NCBI RefSeq assembly: GCF_029674545.1
Contig: NZ_CP121354.1
Location: 6,581,001-6,645,000 of the forward strand
DNA length: 64,000 nucleotides
Direction: 5' to 3'
Source: Mesorhizobium sp. WSM4904
GTDB taxonomy: Bacteria > Pseudomonadota > Alphaproteobacteria > Rhizobiales > Rhizobiaceae
Position numbers and translations under genes: made by a program. The notes under the pieces are model-generated. The model ran no database searches. It saw only the letters and a list, made by a program, of their open reading frames with translations, and was not told the origin of the DNA. How positions within the stretch are numbered: position 1 is the first letter of the stretch; each line of letters begins with the position of its first letter. Positions 8,441-17,384 of the stretch are shown piece after piece.

Positions 8441-9358
8441 TCAAGCGCCCAGGCACCAGGCCAGCACCGCTTTCTGGGCGTGCAGCCGGTTTTCGGCCTC
8501 GTCGAACACCACCGAATGCGGCCCGTCGATCACCTCGTCGGTGACCTCCTCGCCTCGGTGCGCCGGCAGGCAGTGCATGAAGAGCGCGTCGGACTTCGCC
8601 TTGGCCATCAGCGCGGCGTTGACCTGGTAAGGCAGGAAGACGTTGTGGCCGCGGGCGCGATGCTCCTGGCCCATCGACACCCAGCTGTCGGTGACGACGC
8701 AATCCGCCTGGTCGACTGCCTCCTCGGCCGAGTGGGCAAACCTGACCTTGCCGCCATTGGCCTTCGCCCAGTCGACGTATTTCTCGAACGGCTCGCTGCC
8801 TTCCGGCACCGCGACGTTAAGGTTGAAGCGGAACCGCGCCGAGGCTTCGAGCAGCGAGTGCAGCACGTTGTTGCCGTCGCCGGTCCAGGCGAAGGTCCTG
8901 CCGGCGACCGGACCGCGATGCTCCTCGTAGGTCATGATGTCGGCCATCAGCTGGCACGGGTGGGTGTCGTCGGTGAGCCCGTTGATGACCGGAACGGTGG
9001 CGTTTTCGGTGAGCTCCAGCAGCCGTTCATGCGAGGTGGTGCGGATCATGATGGCGTCGACGTAGCGCGACAGCACCTTGGCGGTGTCGGCGATGGTTTC
9101 GGAACGGCCGAGCTGCATTTCGGTGCCTGTCAGCATGATGGTCTCGCCGCCAAGCTGGCGCATGCCGACATCAAAGGAAACGCGCGTGCGCGTCGACGGC
9201 TTGTCGAAGATCATGGCCAACACCTTGCCTTCGAGCGGCTTCGAACGCTCGCCGGCCTTGAGCCTGGTCTTTCGCGCCACCGCATCGTCCAGCATCGAGC
9301 GCAGGTCGCCGGCGGAAACGGCTGACAGGTCGGTGAAGTGGCGAACACTCATCGGCAA
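8441..9358 (-). CDS. argF: Ornithine carbamoyltransferase
   Basis: A 305-residue cytoplasmic enzyme that joins carbamoyl phosphate and ornithine to make citrulline. Substrate-binding motifs are all present: STRTR (residues 55-59, carbamoyl phosphate), HPCQ (133-136) and HCLP (262-265, ornithine side). It begins 9 bases after the argD stop, so the two are almost certainly cotranscribed for arginine synthesis. Length is normal for the family. Confidence 0.97.
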   Translation of the reverse strand: MPMSVRHFTDLSAVSAGDLRSMLDDAVARKTRLKAGERSKPLEGKVLAMIFDKPSTRTRVSFDVGMRQLGGETIMLTGTEMQLGRSETIADTAKVLSRYVDAIMIRTTSHERLLELTENATVPVINGLTDDTHPCQLMADIMTYEEHRGPVAGRTFAWTGDGNNVLHSLLEASARFRFNLNVAVPEGSEPFEKYVDWAKANGGKVRFAHSAEEAVDQADCVVTDSWVSMGQEHRARGHNVFLPYQVNAALMAKAKSDALFMHCLPAHRGEEVTDEVIDGPHSVVFDEAENRLHAQKAVLAWCLGA

Positions 9359-9367
9359 ATTCCAGAA

Positions 9368-10567
9368 TTACTTCGCGGCTTCGGCCGCAATGGCGTCGGT
9401 CAAGCGCTTGGCGCCGGCGCGAATACGCTTCAGCGCCTCGCCGATCTCTTCGTCGGTGACGGTGAGCGGCGGCAAGAGACGAATGACGTTGTCGCCGGCC
9501 GGCACGGCGAGCAAGTGCTGGTCGCGCAGCGCCATGTTCACCTTGGTGTTGGGCATGGCGCATTTCAGCCCAAGCATCAGGCCGGTTCCCCTGATGCCTT
9601 CGATGACGTCGGGATATTCGTCGACGACCGCGGCAAGGCCCTGCTTGAGCAGCAGCGCCTTGCGCTGGACATCCTCGAGGAAGCCGTCGGCCAGCACGAC
9701 GTCGAGCACGGCATTGCCCACCGCCATCGCCAGCGGATTGCCGCCGAAGGTGGTGCCGTGCACACCGGCCGTCATGCCGGTCGCGGCCTCGTCGGTGGCG
9801 AGGCAGGCGCCCATCGGGAAGCCGCCGCCGATACCCTTGGCAATCGCCATCAAGTCGGGGGTCACGCCGCTCCATTCATGTGCGAACAGCTTGCCGGTGC
9901 GGCCGATGCCGCACTGGACCTCGTCGAAAATCAGAAGCAGGCCGTGCTGGTCGCAGAGCTGGCGCAGGCGCTTCAGCGACTGCGTCGGCACCGGGCGGAT
10001 GCCGCCCTCGCCCTGCACCGGTTCGATCAGGATCGCCGCGGTCTCCGGCGTGATCGCCTTTTCGGCGGCGTCGATGTCGTCGAACGCTACCTGGTCGAAA
10101 CCCTCGACCTTCGGTCCGAAGCCTTCGAGATATTTGTACTGGCCGCCGGCGGCGATGGTCGCCAGGGTGCGGCCGTGGAAGGCGCCCTCGAAGGTGATGA
10201 TGCGGAAACGCTCCGGATGGCCCTTGACGAAATGGTAACGCCGCGCCGTCTTGATGGCGCATTCCAGCGCCTCGGCGCCGGAATTGGTGAAGAACACCTT
10301 GTCGGCAAAGGTCGCCTTGACCAGCCGTTCGCCCAGGCGGCGCTGCTCCGGGATCTCGTAGAGGTTCGAGACGTGCCACAGCTTGGCGGCCTGCTCGGTG
10401 AGCGCCGCGACCAGGTGCGGATGGCTGTGGCCCAGCGAGTTCACGGCGATACCGCCGGCGAAATCGAGATATCGCTCGCCCTTATCGGTGACCAGCCAGG
10501 TCCCCTCCCCGCGGTCGAAAGCCAGGGGTGCGCGAGCAAAAGTCTCGTAAAGCGCCGAACCGCTCAT
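9368..10567 (-). CDS. argD: Acetylornithine aminotransferase
   Basis: A 399-residue class III PLP aminotransferase that converts N-acetylglutamate semialdehyde to acetylornithine. Visible landmarks: [16 protein letters not shown] (about 95-110, cofactor phosphate), [15 protein letters not shown] (about 215-229, PLP-ring aspartate) and the Schiff-base lysine in [15 protein letters not shown] (about 244-258). It is first in the argD-argF unit. A terminator-like hairpin lies only about 27 bases before its start, hinting at control in the leader. Confidence 0.95.
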   Translation of the reverse strand: MSGSALYETFARAPLAFDRGEGTWLVTDKGERYLDFAGGIAVNSLGHSHPHLVAALTEQAAKLWHVSNLYEIPEQRRLGERLVKATFADKVFFTNSGAEALECAIKTARRYHFVKGHPERFRIITFEGAFHGRTLATIAAGGQYKYLEGFGPKVEGFDQVAFDDIDAAEKAITPETAAILIEPVQGEGGIRPVPTQSLKRLRQLCDQHGLLLIFDEVQCGIGRTGKLFAHEWSGVTPDLMAIAKGIGGGFPMGACLATDEAATGMTAGVHGTTFGGNPLAMAVGNAVLDVVLADGFLEDVQRKALLLKQGLAAVVDEYPDVIEGIRGTGLMLGLKCAMPNTKVNMALRDQHLLAVPAGDNVIRLLPPLTVTDEEIGEALKRIRAGAKRLTDAIAAEAAK

Positions 10568-10593
10568 TATATGCGTCTCCGGAACCGGAAATC

Positions 10594-10616
10594 AAAAAAG
10601 CCGCCAATGCGGCGGC
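10594..10616 (-). terminator. Terminator-type hairpin just upstream of argD
   Basis: On the minus strand GCCGCC, a five-base loop and GGCGGC are followed by six T, an ideal intrinsic terminator pointing toward argD and ending about 27 bases before its ATG. Either it attenuates argDF transcription or it ends a short RNA made from the region upstream. No gene ends here that would otherwise need it. Confidence 0.7.
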
Positions 10617-10625
10617 CTTTGCGGC

Positions 10626-10653
10626 TTATCATGTTTTTCGGCCATGAAGTCAA
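10626..10653 (-). promoter_or_regulatory. Candidate sigma-70-type promoter for argD
   Basis: On the minus strand TTGACT (10648-10653) and TGATAA (10626-10631) are 16 bases apart. Transcription would start near 10619, placing the hairpin at 10594-10616 at the very 5' end of the message. That could make it a stabilising 5' stem rather than a true attenuator. Confidence 0.45.
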
Positions 10654-10923
10654 CGAAAACGTCGCGCAGAAGCGCGCGGCAAGCCCCCGACGGCACGCCG
10701 GCTCATCAGCGGTCAGGCAAGTTGGGGAAAACCGAAAAAACCGAATCGTGTTGCCCTGGGGACTCTTGTCACCGAGTCAGCGCATAAGGTATTTGTAGTT
10801 GAGAAATAGCTAGATTTCGTGCGGCGGATCTAATCACCCGGTATATGTGGTGTTGTTTGCCCGGCGGGAGCCGGGGCGGGAAGGGATTCTGACTGCCGTA
10901 CGCCTCAGCAGGAGCGCGGTCTC

Positions 10924-11442
10924 ATGAACTGGACTGACGAGCGGGTCGAACTTCTCAGGAAATTGTGGTCGGAGGGTCTGAGCGCCAGCCAGATCGCCGC
11001 ACAGCTCGGCGGCGTGAGCCGCAACGCCGTCATCGGCAAGGTGCATCGCCTGAAACTGTCGGGCCGCGGCCGCGCGACCGCCGCGCCGGCGCGCCAGAAG
11101 AAGGCGACGCAAGGGGCCTCGATGCAGAAATCGGTGGCTCGAGCCGCAAGTGCTTCACGTCACGTGACGGCCTCCATCGGCGCGACCGCGCTGCAGGTGC
11201 AGTTCGACGCGGAGCCGGTGGCGCGCCACTACATCCGCCCGGTCGAAAACGTCGTGGTGCCGATCTCGCGCAACCTGCAGCTCGTCGAGCTGACCGAGCG
11301 CACCTGCAAGTGGCCGAACGGCGATCCGCTGTCGGAAGACTTCAGCTTCTGCGGCAACGACGCCGCAGAAACCGGCCCGTACTGCAAATATCACGCCCGG
11401 GTCGCCTTCCAGCCGGCGGCGGAGCGGCGCAGAAGCCGCTGA
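10924..11442 (+). CDS. gcrA: GcrA cell-cycle regulator
   Basis: A 172-residue alphaproteobacterial transcription factor that binds sigma-70 domain 2 and GANTC-methylated promoters to time cell-cycle genes. The N-terminal helix-turn-helix (about 1-45) is typical: MNWTDERVELLRKLW, then LSASQIAAQLGGVSRNAVIGKVHRL with the hallmark SRNAVIGK. A basic Ala/Arg linker follows, and the C-terminal sigma-interaction domain includes CKWPNG, FCGN and YCKYHARVA. Its own promoter carries four GANTC sites, consistent with methylation control in this class. Confidence 0.96.
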   Translation: MNWTDERVELLRKLWSEGLSASQIAAQLGGVSRNAVIGKVHRLKLSGRGRATAAPARQKKATQGASMQKSVARAASASRHVTASIGATALQVQFDAEPVARHYIRPVENVVVPISRNLQLVELTERTCKWPNGDPLSEDFSFCGNDAAETGPYCKYHARVAFQPAAERRRSR

Positions 11443-11541
11443 GCGAATAGCGAATAGCGAATAGCGAATAAAACGGCTTAGCTTCTGACAGGGAGCAAGC
11501 CGTTTTATTCGCTATTCGCTATTCGCTATTCGCTATTCGCT
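11442..11541. terminator. Bidirectional terminator with flanking heptanucleotide repeats
   Basis: Core stem AAAACGGCTT (11470-11479) pairs with AAGCCGTTTT (11497-11506) around a 17-base loop. The arms are extended by tandem heptamers: four AGCGAAT on the left (11442-11469) and five ATTCGCT on the right (11507-11541), giving 38 paired bases. The first left unit begins in the last base of the gcrA stop codon and the last right unit ends five bases before the corA stop. Convergent gcrA and corA probably share this terminator. Confidence 0.85.
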
Positions 11542-11546
11542 CTCTC

Positions 11547-12557
11547 TCACAGCCATCCATTCTTCCTGAACCGCCAGTACAGAAACGCGCAGATCAGCGC
11601 GATCGCCACCAGCACGCTCGGGTAGCCATATTCCATCTTGAGTTCCGGCATGTCCGTAAAGTTCATGCCGTAGATGCCGGCGAAGGCCGTCGGCACTGCC
11701 AGGATGGCTGCCCATGAGGCAAGCTTCTTGGAGATCGCCGTTTCCTGGCTCTGTCCGACCAGAAGGCTGGCTTCGAAGGCGAAGGCCAGAACCTCTCGCA
11801 GGCTGTCTACCTTCTCCTGCACGGTACGTATGTGGTCGGTCACGTCGCGGAACAGCGGATGCATGGCGGCGTGGATCTGCGGCAGCTCGGCGCTGGTGAG
11901 CCGCCGGCAGACCTCGACCAGCGGCAGCGCCGCATTGCGCAGCCTGAGCAGGTCGCGGCGCAACATGTAGAGCCGTTCGATATCGGTGCCGCTCATCGGC
12001 TTCAGCAGCACCTTGTCCTCGATCGCCTCGACCTCGTCCTCGATCTGCTCGAGCACCGGCATGTAGTTGTCGACGATGAAATCGAGGATGGCGTAGAGGA
12101 CGAAATCCTCGCCCTTGGCCAACGAGGACGGGCAGCTTTCCCAGTGCTGGCGCACCGGGGCGTAGGAGGTCGACGGACCGTGCCTGACGCTGACGATATA
12201 GCCGGTGCCGACGAAGAGATGGGTCTCGCCGAAGGTGACGCGGCCTTCGATCAGCTGGGCGGTGCGGGCAACGATGAACAAGGCGTCGCCATATTGCTCG
12301 AGCTTCGGCCGCTGATGCGGGTGCTCGGCGTCCTCGATCGCCAGATCGTGCAGATGGAACTGCGCCTGCACCCTGAGCAACAGGTTGCGGTCCGGCTCGA
12401 GCAGGCCGATCCAGACGACATGGCCGGGCCTTGCCGCCCATACACCAGCCTCTTCGATCGGAATGTCGGCAATGCGCTTGCCGGCGGAATACACGCTGGA
12501 CGCAATGATGCCGGATGGCGGCTGGCGGGCCGGGGTCAGGTTTCGAACTTGTTCCAT
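11547..12557 (-). CDS. corA: CorA-type magnesium/cobalt channel
   Basis: A 336-residue inner-membrane divalent cation channel. The large N-terminal cytoplasmic domain (about 1-270) carries the long helix region EDEVEAIEDKVL, and two C-terminal membrane helices follow (about 275-295 and 309-328). The signature YGMNF is present at the end of TM1 (about 299-303); the loop MPELKMEYGY replaces the common MPEL type normally. Basic residues RFRKNGWL close the protein. The ATG has a good GGGAGG site. It is separated from phoU by 87 bases. Confidence 0.93.
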   Translation of the reverse strand: MEQVRNLTPARQPPSGIIASSVYSAGKRIADIPIEEAGVWAARPGHVVWIGLLEPDRNLLLRVQAQFHLHDLAIEDAEHPHQRPKLEQYGDALFIVARTAQLIEGRVTFGETHLFVGTGYIVSVRHGPSTSYAPVRQHWESCPSSLAKGEDFVLYAILDFIVDNYMPVLEQIEDEVEAIEDKVLLKPMSGTDIERLYMLRRDLLRLRNAALPLVEVCRRLTSAELPQIHAAMHPLFRDVTDHIRTVQEKVDSLREVLAFAFEASLLVGQSQETAISKKLASWAAILAVPTAFAGIYGMNFTDMPELKMEYGYPSVLVAIALICAFLYWRFRKNGWL

Positions 12558-12644
12558 CGCAACCTCCCGAGACAGCGACTGACAAAATCGCTGTACCTGG
12601 AGGAGCTTAGCCTAAATTAGAAAGCCGTTCGAGAGGCCGCCTGT

Positions 12645-13370
12645 TCACTTAGCCGATACCGTCCCCGGGGACACCACCTGGTCGGTCTTGTCGCCCTTCG
12701 GTCGATCGGCCGGCATCTGGTCGCCGGTGACGATGTAGTAGATGGTTTCGGCGATGTTGGTGGCGTGATCGCCGATGCGCTCGATGTTCTTGGCGCAGAA
12801 GAGCAGATGCGTGCAGGGCGTGATATTGCGCGGATCCTCCATCATGTAGGTCAGGAGCTCGCGAAACAACGAGGTGTACATGGCGTCGATCTGGTCGTCG
12901 CGGTCGCGCACGAAGCCGATCTTGTCGACCGAGCGCGACGCATAGACGTCGAGCACTTCCTTGAGCTGCGTCAGGGCGAGGTCGGCCAGCGCTTCGAGGC
13001 CGCGGAACAGGCTGTTCGGCTGGCGGCCGTCGATGACGGCCGCGACGCGCTTGGCGACGTTCTTGCCCAGATCGCCGACGCGCTCGATGTCGGCCGAGAT
13101 GCGGATGGCGCCGACGATCTCGCGCAGATCGGTCGCCATCGGCTGGCGCTTGGCGATGATGATGATCGCCTTGTCGTCGATCTCGCGCTGGCCCTCGTCG
13201 AGGACGAGATCGTCCTGAATGACCTTCTGGGCAAGGCCCGGATCGGCGTTGACCAGGGCCGCGATCGCCTGCTCGACCATGCGCTCGGCATGCCCGCCCA
13301 TGGCGGCGATGCGCTTCGACAGGAATTTCAGCTCTTCGTCATAGGCACTGACAATGTGAACGGATTGCAT
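12645..13370 (-). CDS. phoU: PhoU phosphate-signalling regulator
   Basis: A 241-residue all-helical cytoplasmic protein that couples the Pst phosphate transporter to PhoR so that PhoB is silenced when phosphate is ample. Two PhoU repeats are visible (about 20-110 and 125-210), each with an acidic metal-binding helix such as ERVGDLGKNVAKR and ERIGDHATNIAETIYY. It lies 105 bases downstream of phoR in the same direction. In most rhizobia pstSCAB lies between these genes and phoB follows; here neither is present nearby. Confidence 0.95.
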   Translation of the reverse strand: MQSVHIVSAYDEELKFLSKRIAAMGGHAERMVEQAIAALVNADPGLAQKVIQDDLVLDEGQREIDDKAIIIIAKRQPMATDLREIVGAIRISADIERVGDLGKNVAKRVAAVIDGRQPNSLFRGLEALADLALTQLKEVLDVYASRSVDKIGFVRDRDDQIDAMYTSLFRELLTYMMEDPRNITPCTHLLFCAKNIERIGDHATNIAETIYYIVTGDQMPADRPKGDKTDQVVSPGTVSAK

Positions 13371-13475
13371 GGATATGCCTTCCCGGTGTCTGCCGGCTGC
13401 GTTCCCTCAATCTGTCGCTGATACGCGAACCGGATGACAGAAAGACGAAATTGCCGGTTAGCAACCAATACACAA

Positions 13476-14741
13476 TCAGCGAGCCGGCAAATGAACAGTG
13501 AACGCCGCGCCCTTGCCGACTTCCGACTTGATCGACAGTCTAGCATTATGACGTGTCAATATATGCTTGACGATGGAAAGGCCAAGGCCGGTGCCTTTCT
13601 GGGTCCGGCTGTTTTCGACATCGACGCGGTAGAAGCGCTCCGTGATGCGGGGAATATGTTCCTCGGCAATGCCGGGACCGTAGTCTCTTATGGTGACGTC
13701 GATGCCGGCATCCGGGCCATCCTCGCTGGCGGCGATGGATACGGTAACGCGCCCGCCCGACTGGCCGTATTTACAGGCATTTTCCAGGAGGTTCTCGAAA
13801 ACCTGGAAGAGCTCGTCGCGGTCGCCGGGCACGGAAATCGGGCCAGCGATGAAATCCCGTTCGATGACGAGACCGTTCTCGCTGGCCAGCGGACCGAGAG
13901 AATCGATGACGCTGTCGATGGTCTGGCGGAGATCGACCTCCGTTCCCGGCCTCAGATAGGGTTTCATCTCCAGCCGCGATAGCGACAACAGGTCGTCGAT
14001 CAGGCGCGCCATGCGGCCCGTCTGGTTCTGCATGATCTGCAGGAACTGGTCGCGCGCCGCCGGATCGCTGCGCGCCGGGCCGCGCAAGGTCTCGATGAAG
14101 CCGGCGATCGAAGCGAGCGGAGTGCGTAGCTCATGGCTGGCATTGGCGATGAAGTCGGCGCGCATCCGATCGATGCGGCGCGTCTCGCTCTGGTCCTTGA
14201 ACACCAGCACGTAGAGATCGGTGGCATGGCCGACCGAGGACGCGCTCACCCGATATGTCCGCTCGACCGGCAGCTTTTCAGTGTAGTCGACGACATCGGA
14301 CGCCACGGCTCCCGAGACGATACCGTCCAGCAAGGCCTGCATTTCCGGCGCACGGAATTTGAGCGACAGCGACATGCCGGGCGCCAGTCCGCCGAAGGCG
14401 GCGAAGGCGGCCGCGTTGGCGTGGACGATGGTGGCGGCATGGTCGAAGATGATCAGCGGATCGGCGACGGCCGCCGCAAGATATTCGCCGGAGAGCCGCT
14501 GCAGGCCGCCGGCCTCGATCGCCGCCGCGTCGTCTGCGGCTTGCCGCTCCACGTGGGCGGGCAGCACCGCGGCTGCGACCAGCAGCGCCATGGCCAGCAG
14601 CGGCACATAGATCGAAACGCCGCCGAAGCCGTAGACCATGAGAACAGCGACGACGGCCGCGGCCAGCAACCAGCGGCTGCGCCGCAGCCGGGCGACGATG
14701 GCTTGCGTCGCGCCTTTCCGCTCTGCGCCTGTATCGACCAT
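13476..14741 (-). CDS. phoR: Phosphate regulon sensor histidine kinase PhoR
   Basis: An inner-membrane histidine kinase of about 421 residues. Two N-terminal membrane segments (about 20-60) precede a PAS domain (about 85-185), the HisKA phosphoacceptor ASHELRTPLASIAGF (His near 202) and an HATPase domain with N box FENLLENACKYG, G1 DYGPGIAEEHIPRITERFYR and G2 GTGLGLSIVKHIL. I prefer the ATG at 14741 (GGAGGG upstream) over a GTG at 14777 that would add an Arg-rich tail. Pairing with phoU supports PhoR; its partner phoB is outside the window. Confidence 0.9.
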   Translation of the reverse strand: MVDTGAERKGATQAIVARLRRSRWLLAAAVVAVLMVYGFGGVSIYVPLLAMALLVAAAVLPAHVERQAADDAAAIEAGGLQRLSGEYLAAAVADPLIIFDHAATIVHANAAAFAAFGGLAPGMSLSLKFRAPEMQALLDGIVSGAVASDVVDYTEKLPVERTYRVSASSVGHATDLYVLVFKDQSETRRIDRMRADFIANASHELRTPLASIAGFIETLRGPARSDPAARDQFLQIMQNQTGRMARLIDDLLSLSRLEMKPYLRPGTEVDLRQTIDSVIDSLGPLASENGLVIERDFIAGPISVPGDRDELFQVFENLLENACKYGQSGGRVTVSIAASEDGPDAGIDVTIRDYGPGIAEEHIPRITERFYRVDVENSRTQKGTGLGLSIVKHILTRHNARLSIKSEVGKGAAFTVHLPAR

Positions 14742-14784
14742 GCGCTGCCCCGTATCCCTCCGCCGGTGAGACCTCACCGGACCG

Positions 14785-14834
14785 GCGCATGACCCCGGAA
14801 AAATCGGAATCGATTTTCTGGAATGTTCATGCGC
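14785..14834. repeat. Short palindromic repeat between phoR and ppk2
   Basis: GCGCATGA (14785-14792) and TTCATGCGC (14826-14834) bracket an inner palindrome of the type CCGGAAAA...TTTTCTGG. Its sequence resembles the rhizobial intergenic repeats that begin and end with ATGATCC/GGATCAT-like cores. A neighbouring palindrome, CCGGTGAG/CTCACCGG at 14763-14780, lies at the phoR 5' end and could be an operator, but I cannot assign it. Confidence 0.5.
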
Positions 14835-14928
14835 AAAATCAAAGTGCTACGAGGCGCTGCGCCCGGACGGACGCAACGCCGTGGAGGCTCCCATAGCATG
14901 AGTCCGCAAGCTGGAAAGGTTCGTCTCG

Positions 14929-15834
14929 ATGAAAAAAGCCAAGGAAGAAACCGAAGCGGCGCCTGCCACGGGGCCGATCAAGATCAAGATCGGCGGCAAG
15001 GAACGCGAGTTCGACATCGACAATCCCGTGCTTCCGGACTGGATCGAGGACAACAAGCTCACCGCCGGCGGCTATCCTTACGACAAGAAGATGAACAGCG
15101 AGGACTACGAGAAGGAGCTCGAGCGCCTGCAGATCGAGCTGGTCAAGGCGCAGGCCTGGCTGCAGGCGACCGGCAAGCGGGTGATGGCACTGTTCGAGGG
15201 ACGCGACGCGGCCGGCAAGGGCGGCACGATCTTCGTGCTGCGGCAGTACATGAACCCGCGCACGGCGCGCAACGTGGCGCTGACCAAGCCAACGTCGCCG
15301 GAGCTTGGGCAATGGTATTATCAGCGCTATGTCGACCATTTCCCGACCTCGGGCGAGTTCGTCACCTTCGACCGCTCCTGGTACAACCGCGCCGGCGTCG
15401 AGCCGGTCATGGGATTCTGCACACCGGAACAGCACGAGAAATTCCTCGACGAGACGCCGCATTTCGAGCGCATGATCTCAAACGAGGGCATCCACTTCTT
15501 CAAATTCTGGCTGAATATCGGCCGGGAAACGCAGCTCGAACGGTTCCACGACCGGCGTTGGTCGCCGCTGAAGAACTGGAAGTTCTCGCCCATCGACATC
15601 GCCGGCATCAACAAATGGGACGACTACACCAAGGCGCGCGATCTCATGGTCGAGCGCACCCACAAGGAGTTCGCGCCGTGGATCATCGTGCGCGCCAACG
15701 ACAAGCGCCGCGCACGGCTCGCCGTCATCCAGCGGATCCTGTTGTCGCTGCCTTATGCTGGGCGCGATCTCGACGTCATCTGGAAGGAAGACAAGAAAAT
15801 CGTCGGCGAAGGGCCGTCGTTCCTGGATAAATAG
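14929..15834 (+). CDS. ppk2: Polyphosphate kinase 2, class I
   Basis: A 301-residue cytoplasmic PPK2 that transfers phosphate between polyphosphate and nucleoside diphosphates. The P-loop is [13 protein letters not shown] (about 86-98), the lid/Walker B portion is [19 protein letters not shown] (about 145-163), and the later [13 protein letters not shown] and [17 protein letters not shown] blocks are family hallmarks. The acidic/lysine-rich N-terminus (about 1-45) is usual for rhizobial members. It is divergent from phoR, which fits a joint phosphate-storage theme. Confidence 0.95.
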   Translation: MKKAKEETEAAPATGPIKIKIGGKEREFDIDNPVLPDWIEDNKLTAGGYPYDKKMNSEDYEKELERLQIELVKAQAWLQATGKRVMALFEGRDAAGKGGTIFVLRQYMNPRTARNVALTKPTSPELGQWYYQRYVDHFPTSGEFVTFDRSWYNRAGVEPVMGFCTPEQHEKFLDETPHFERMISNEGIHFFKFWLNIGRETQLERFHDRRWSPLKNWKFSPIDIAGINKWDDYTKARDLMVERTHKEFAPWIIVRANDKRRARLAVIQRILLSLPYAGRDLDVIWKEDKKIVGEGPSFLDK

Positions 15835-15885
15835 CTTTCCGAGACGTGACATTCGGGGGCGCCCGCCGACTTTCGTCCGACTTAC

Positions 15886-15924
15886 AGCGCCGCGCATCTT
15901 TCGGATGCGCGGCGCTGAGGTTTT
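15886..15924. terminator. Strong hairpin terminator after ppk2
   Basis: A perfect 13-base stem (15886-15898 with 15904-15916) with loop TTTCG lies between convergent ppk2 and the crotonase gene, followed by GAGGTTTT on the plus strand. It most likely ends ppk2 transcription and blocks read-through into the quorum-sensing operon on the other strand. Confidence 0.8.
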
Positions 15925-15934
15925 ACGAGAGTGC

Positions 15935-16693
15935 TCAGGCGGCCAGGCGGGCGATCCGCTGCAGCCGCTTCAGCGTGGCGTCGTCCTGGAGCGCCTGCTG
16001 GAACAGCGATATCTCATGATCGATGCGGTCGCACAGAACGTCCGTATCGCCCTTGAGCAGACCGCGTGTCTGCAACAGCGCGGCAACCGGCTTCTTGGCG
16101 AGCTGCCTTGCCCGCGCCAAGGCCGTCTCCTCGGCGCTGCCTTCAACGACCTCCCCGACCAGGCCGAGCGCCTTGGCGTCGTCGACGCCCAGCGTGTCGC
16201 CGAGGCAGAAGAAGCGGAAGGCGCCGGCGTAGCCGAGCTTCTGGGGCGCCAGGATGCTGGTCGCTGCGTCCGGCACGAGGCCGAAATCGACGAACGGCAC
16301 CCTGAAAGTGCTCCCCTTGGAAGCAATGACCATGTCGCAGTGGAACAGGATGGTGCAGCCGACACCGACGGCATCCCCGTCCACGCAGGCAAGGACCGGC
16401 TTGGGGAAGGTCGCAAGCATGCGGAACATGTCGGTGACGGCGGCGATCAACTGCTGGTGCTTGGTGGCGTCGAGGAACTCCGAGAAGTCGCCGCCGAGGC
16501 AGAAGCAGCCGGCAAGGCCGCGCAGCACGACCACGCGAACGTCGTCATTGACGGCGGCTTCGTGGAAAGTCCTGGCGAGGCTCGCATAAGCGTGCCGGTC
16601 CAGCACCGGCCGACCGTCATGCGAGGAGACCGTGACGACCAGCGTGTGGCCGCGCAGTTCAGGTTCGGGATGGAAGCTCATGACCGCCTCCAT
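15935..16693 (-). CDS. Enoyl-CoA hydratase/isomerase (crotonase) coupled to luxI
   Basis: A 252-residue crotonase-fold enzyme. Oxyanion-hole segments are GLAGCFCLGGDFSEF (about 58-72) and VDGDAVGVGCTILFHCDMVIAS (about 103-124). The usual hydratase glutamate positions are not obvious, so isomerase or other acyl-CoA chemistry is possible. The ATG at 16693 overlaps the luxI stop as TGATG, so the two are translationally coupled. In Mesorhizobium loti R7A, crotonase and acyl-CoA dehydrogenase genes beside a luxI homologue are needed for unsaturated signals; a similar role in shaping the acyl chain is inference here. Confidence 0.85.
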   Translation of the reverse strand: MEAVMSFHPEPELRGHTLVVTVSSHDGRPVLDRHAYASLARTFHEAAVNDDVRVVVLRGLAGCFCLGGDFSEFLDATKHQQLIAAVTDMFRMLATFPKPVLACVDGDAVGVGCTILFHCDMVIASKGSTFRVPFVDFGLVPDAATSILAPQKLGYAGAFRFFCLGDTLGVDDAKALGLVGEVVEGSAEETALARARQLAKKPVAALLQTRGLLKGDTDVLCDRIDHEISLFQQALQDDATLKRLQRIARLAA

Positions 16694-17331
16694 CACGAAG
16701 CCTGCCTCAGGCCGAGCTGGCCGGGATAGCCCCTGGTCAGCACCGGCAGGAAGTGGTTGCGGCGAGCACGGACCACCTCCAGCGTATGGTCAGTAAAGGT
16801 GAGCAGCGTCGCCACGACCTGCTGGTTGCCGTAAGTGCGCTGGTAGCCAAGCGGCGTCGCCAGGAAGTGCAGCTGCAGCGCCCGCAGCACCCACATCGGT
16901 TCGAACTCGATGATGACCTGGTTGACGTTGCGCTTGAGGCCCCATTCGACGAAGCCGGCGATCAATTCGGTGCCGACCGTCGAGACGCCGCGCTTGCCGT
17001 CACGAAAGCCCGGCGCCACCGCGTAGCGGGTGAGCTCCCAGACATTCGGCCCCGAGGGGGACGTCCCCTCGCAGAGGTCCGACAGCACGTCCGTCAGGAG
17101 ATGCGGCCGGGTCGTCGGCAGCATGCGCTGGTAGCCGGCGAGCTCGCCGTTGCGGATGACGAGGTGGTGTTCGGCCTCGTCATGGTCGAACTGATCGATC
17201 TCGAGCTGGTCCGGACGATCGAGATCGGTCCATCCCATCTCCTCGACGAAGATCCTGTAGCGCAGACGATGGACCGCTTCCCAAAGGTCGGGGCGTTCCA
17301 TCAATTCCTGGGTGGTGAGGGAAAAAAGCAT
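16693..17331 (-). CDS. Acyl-homoserine-lactone synthase, LuxI family
   Basis: A 212-residue autoinducer synthase that makes an AHL from S-adenosylmethionine and an acyl carrier. The invariant family residues are present: RLRYRIFVEEMGW (Arg, Phe, Trp near 22-34), DQFDHDEAEH, YQRMLPTTRPHLL, and the VWELTRYAV block carrying the catalytic-region Glu and Arg. I start at the ATG at 17331 (MLFSLTTQEL), which has AGGAG eight bases upstream; a longer reading frame to 17403 runs through the promoter. It sits between luxR and the crotonase. Acyl chain length cannot be read from sequence. Confidence 0.93.
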   Translation of the reverse strand: MLFSLTTQELMERPDLWEAVHRLRYRIFVEEMGWTDLDRPDQLEIDQFDHDEAEHHLVIRNGELAGYQRMLPTTRPHLLTDVLSDLCEGTSPSGPNVWELTRYAVAPGFRDGKRGVSTVGTELIAGFVEWGLKRNVNQVIIEFEPMWVLRALQLHFLATPLGYQRTYGNQQVVATLLTFTDHTLEVVRARRNHFLPVLTRGYPGQLGLRQAS

Positions 17332-17384
17332 TAGCCGTCTCCTAGGCTTAAGAGGAAGATACGGCCGGGCTTTCCCGAAAATAT

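Larger units (their letters stand above)
10568..10923. other. argD-gcrA divergent intergenic region of 356 bases
   Basis: The region holds the argD hairpin and promoter candidate, then about 270 bases with no ORF. Four GANTC sites (10743 GAATC, 10761 GACTC, 10774 GAGTC, 10885 GATTC) fall in 147 bases ahead of gcrA; GANTC is the CcrM methylation target. A minus-strand small RNA ending at the hairpin is possible but I recognise no family. Confidence 0.6.
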
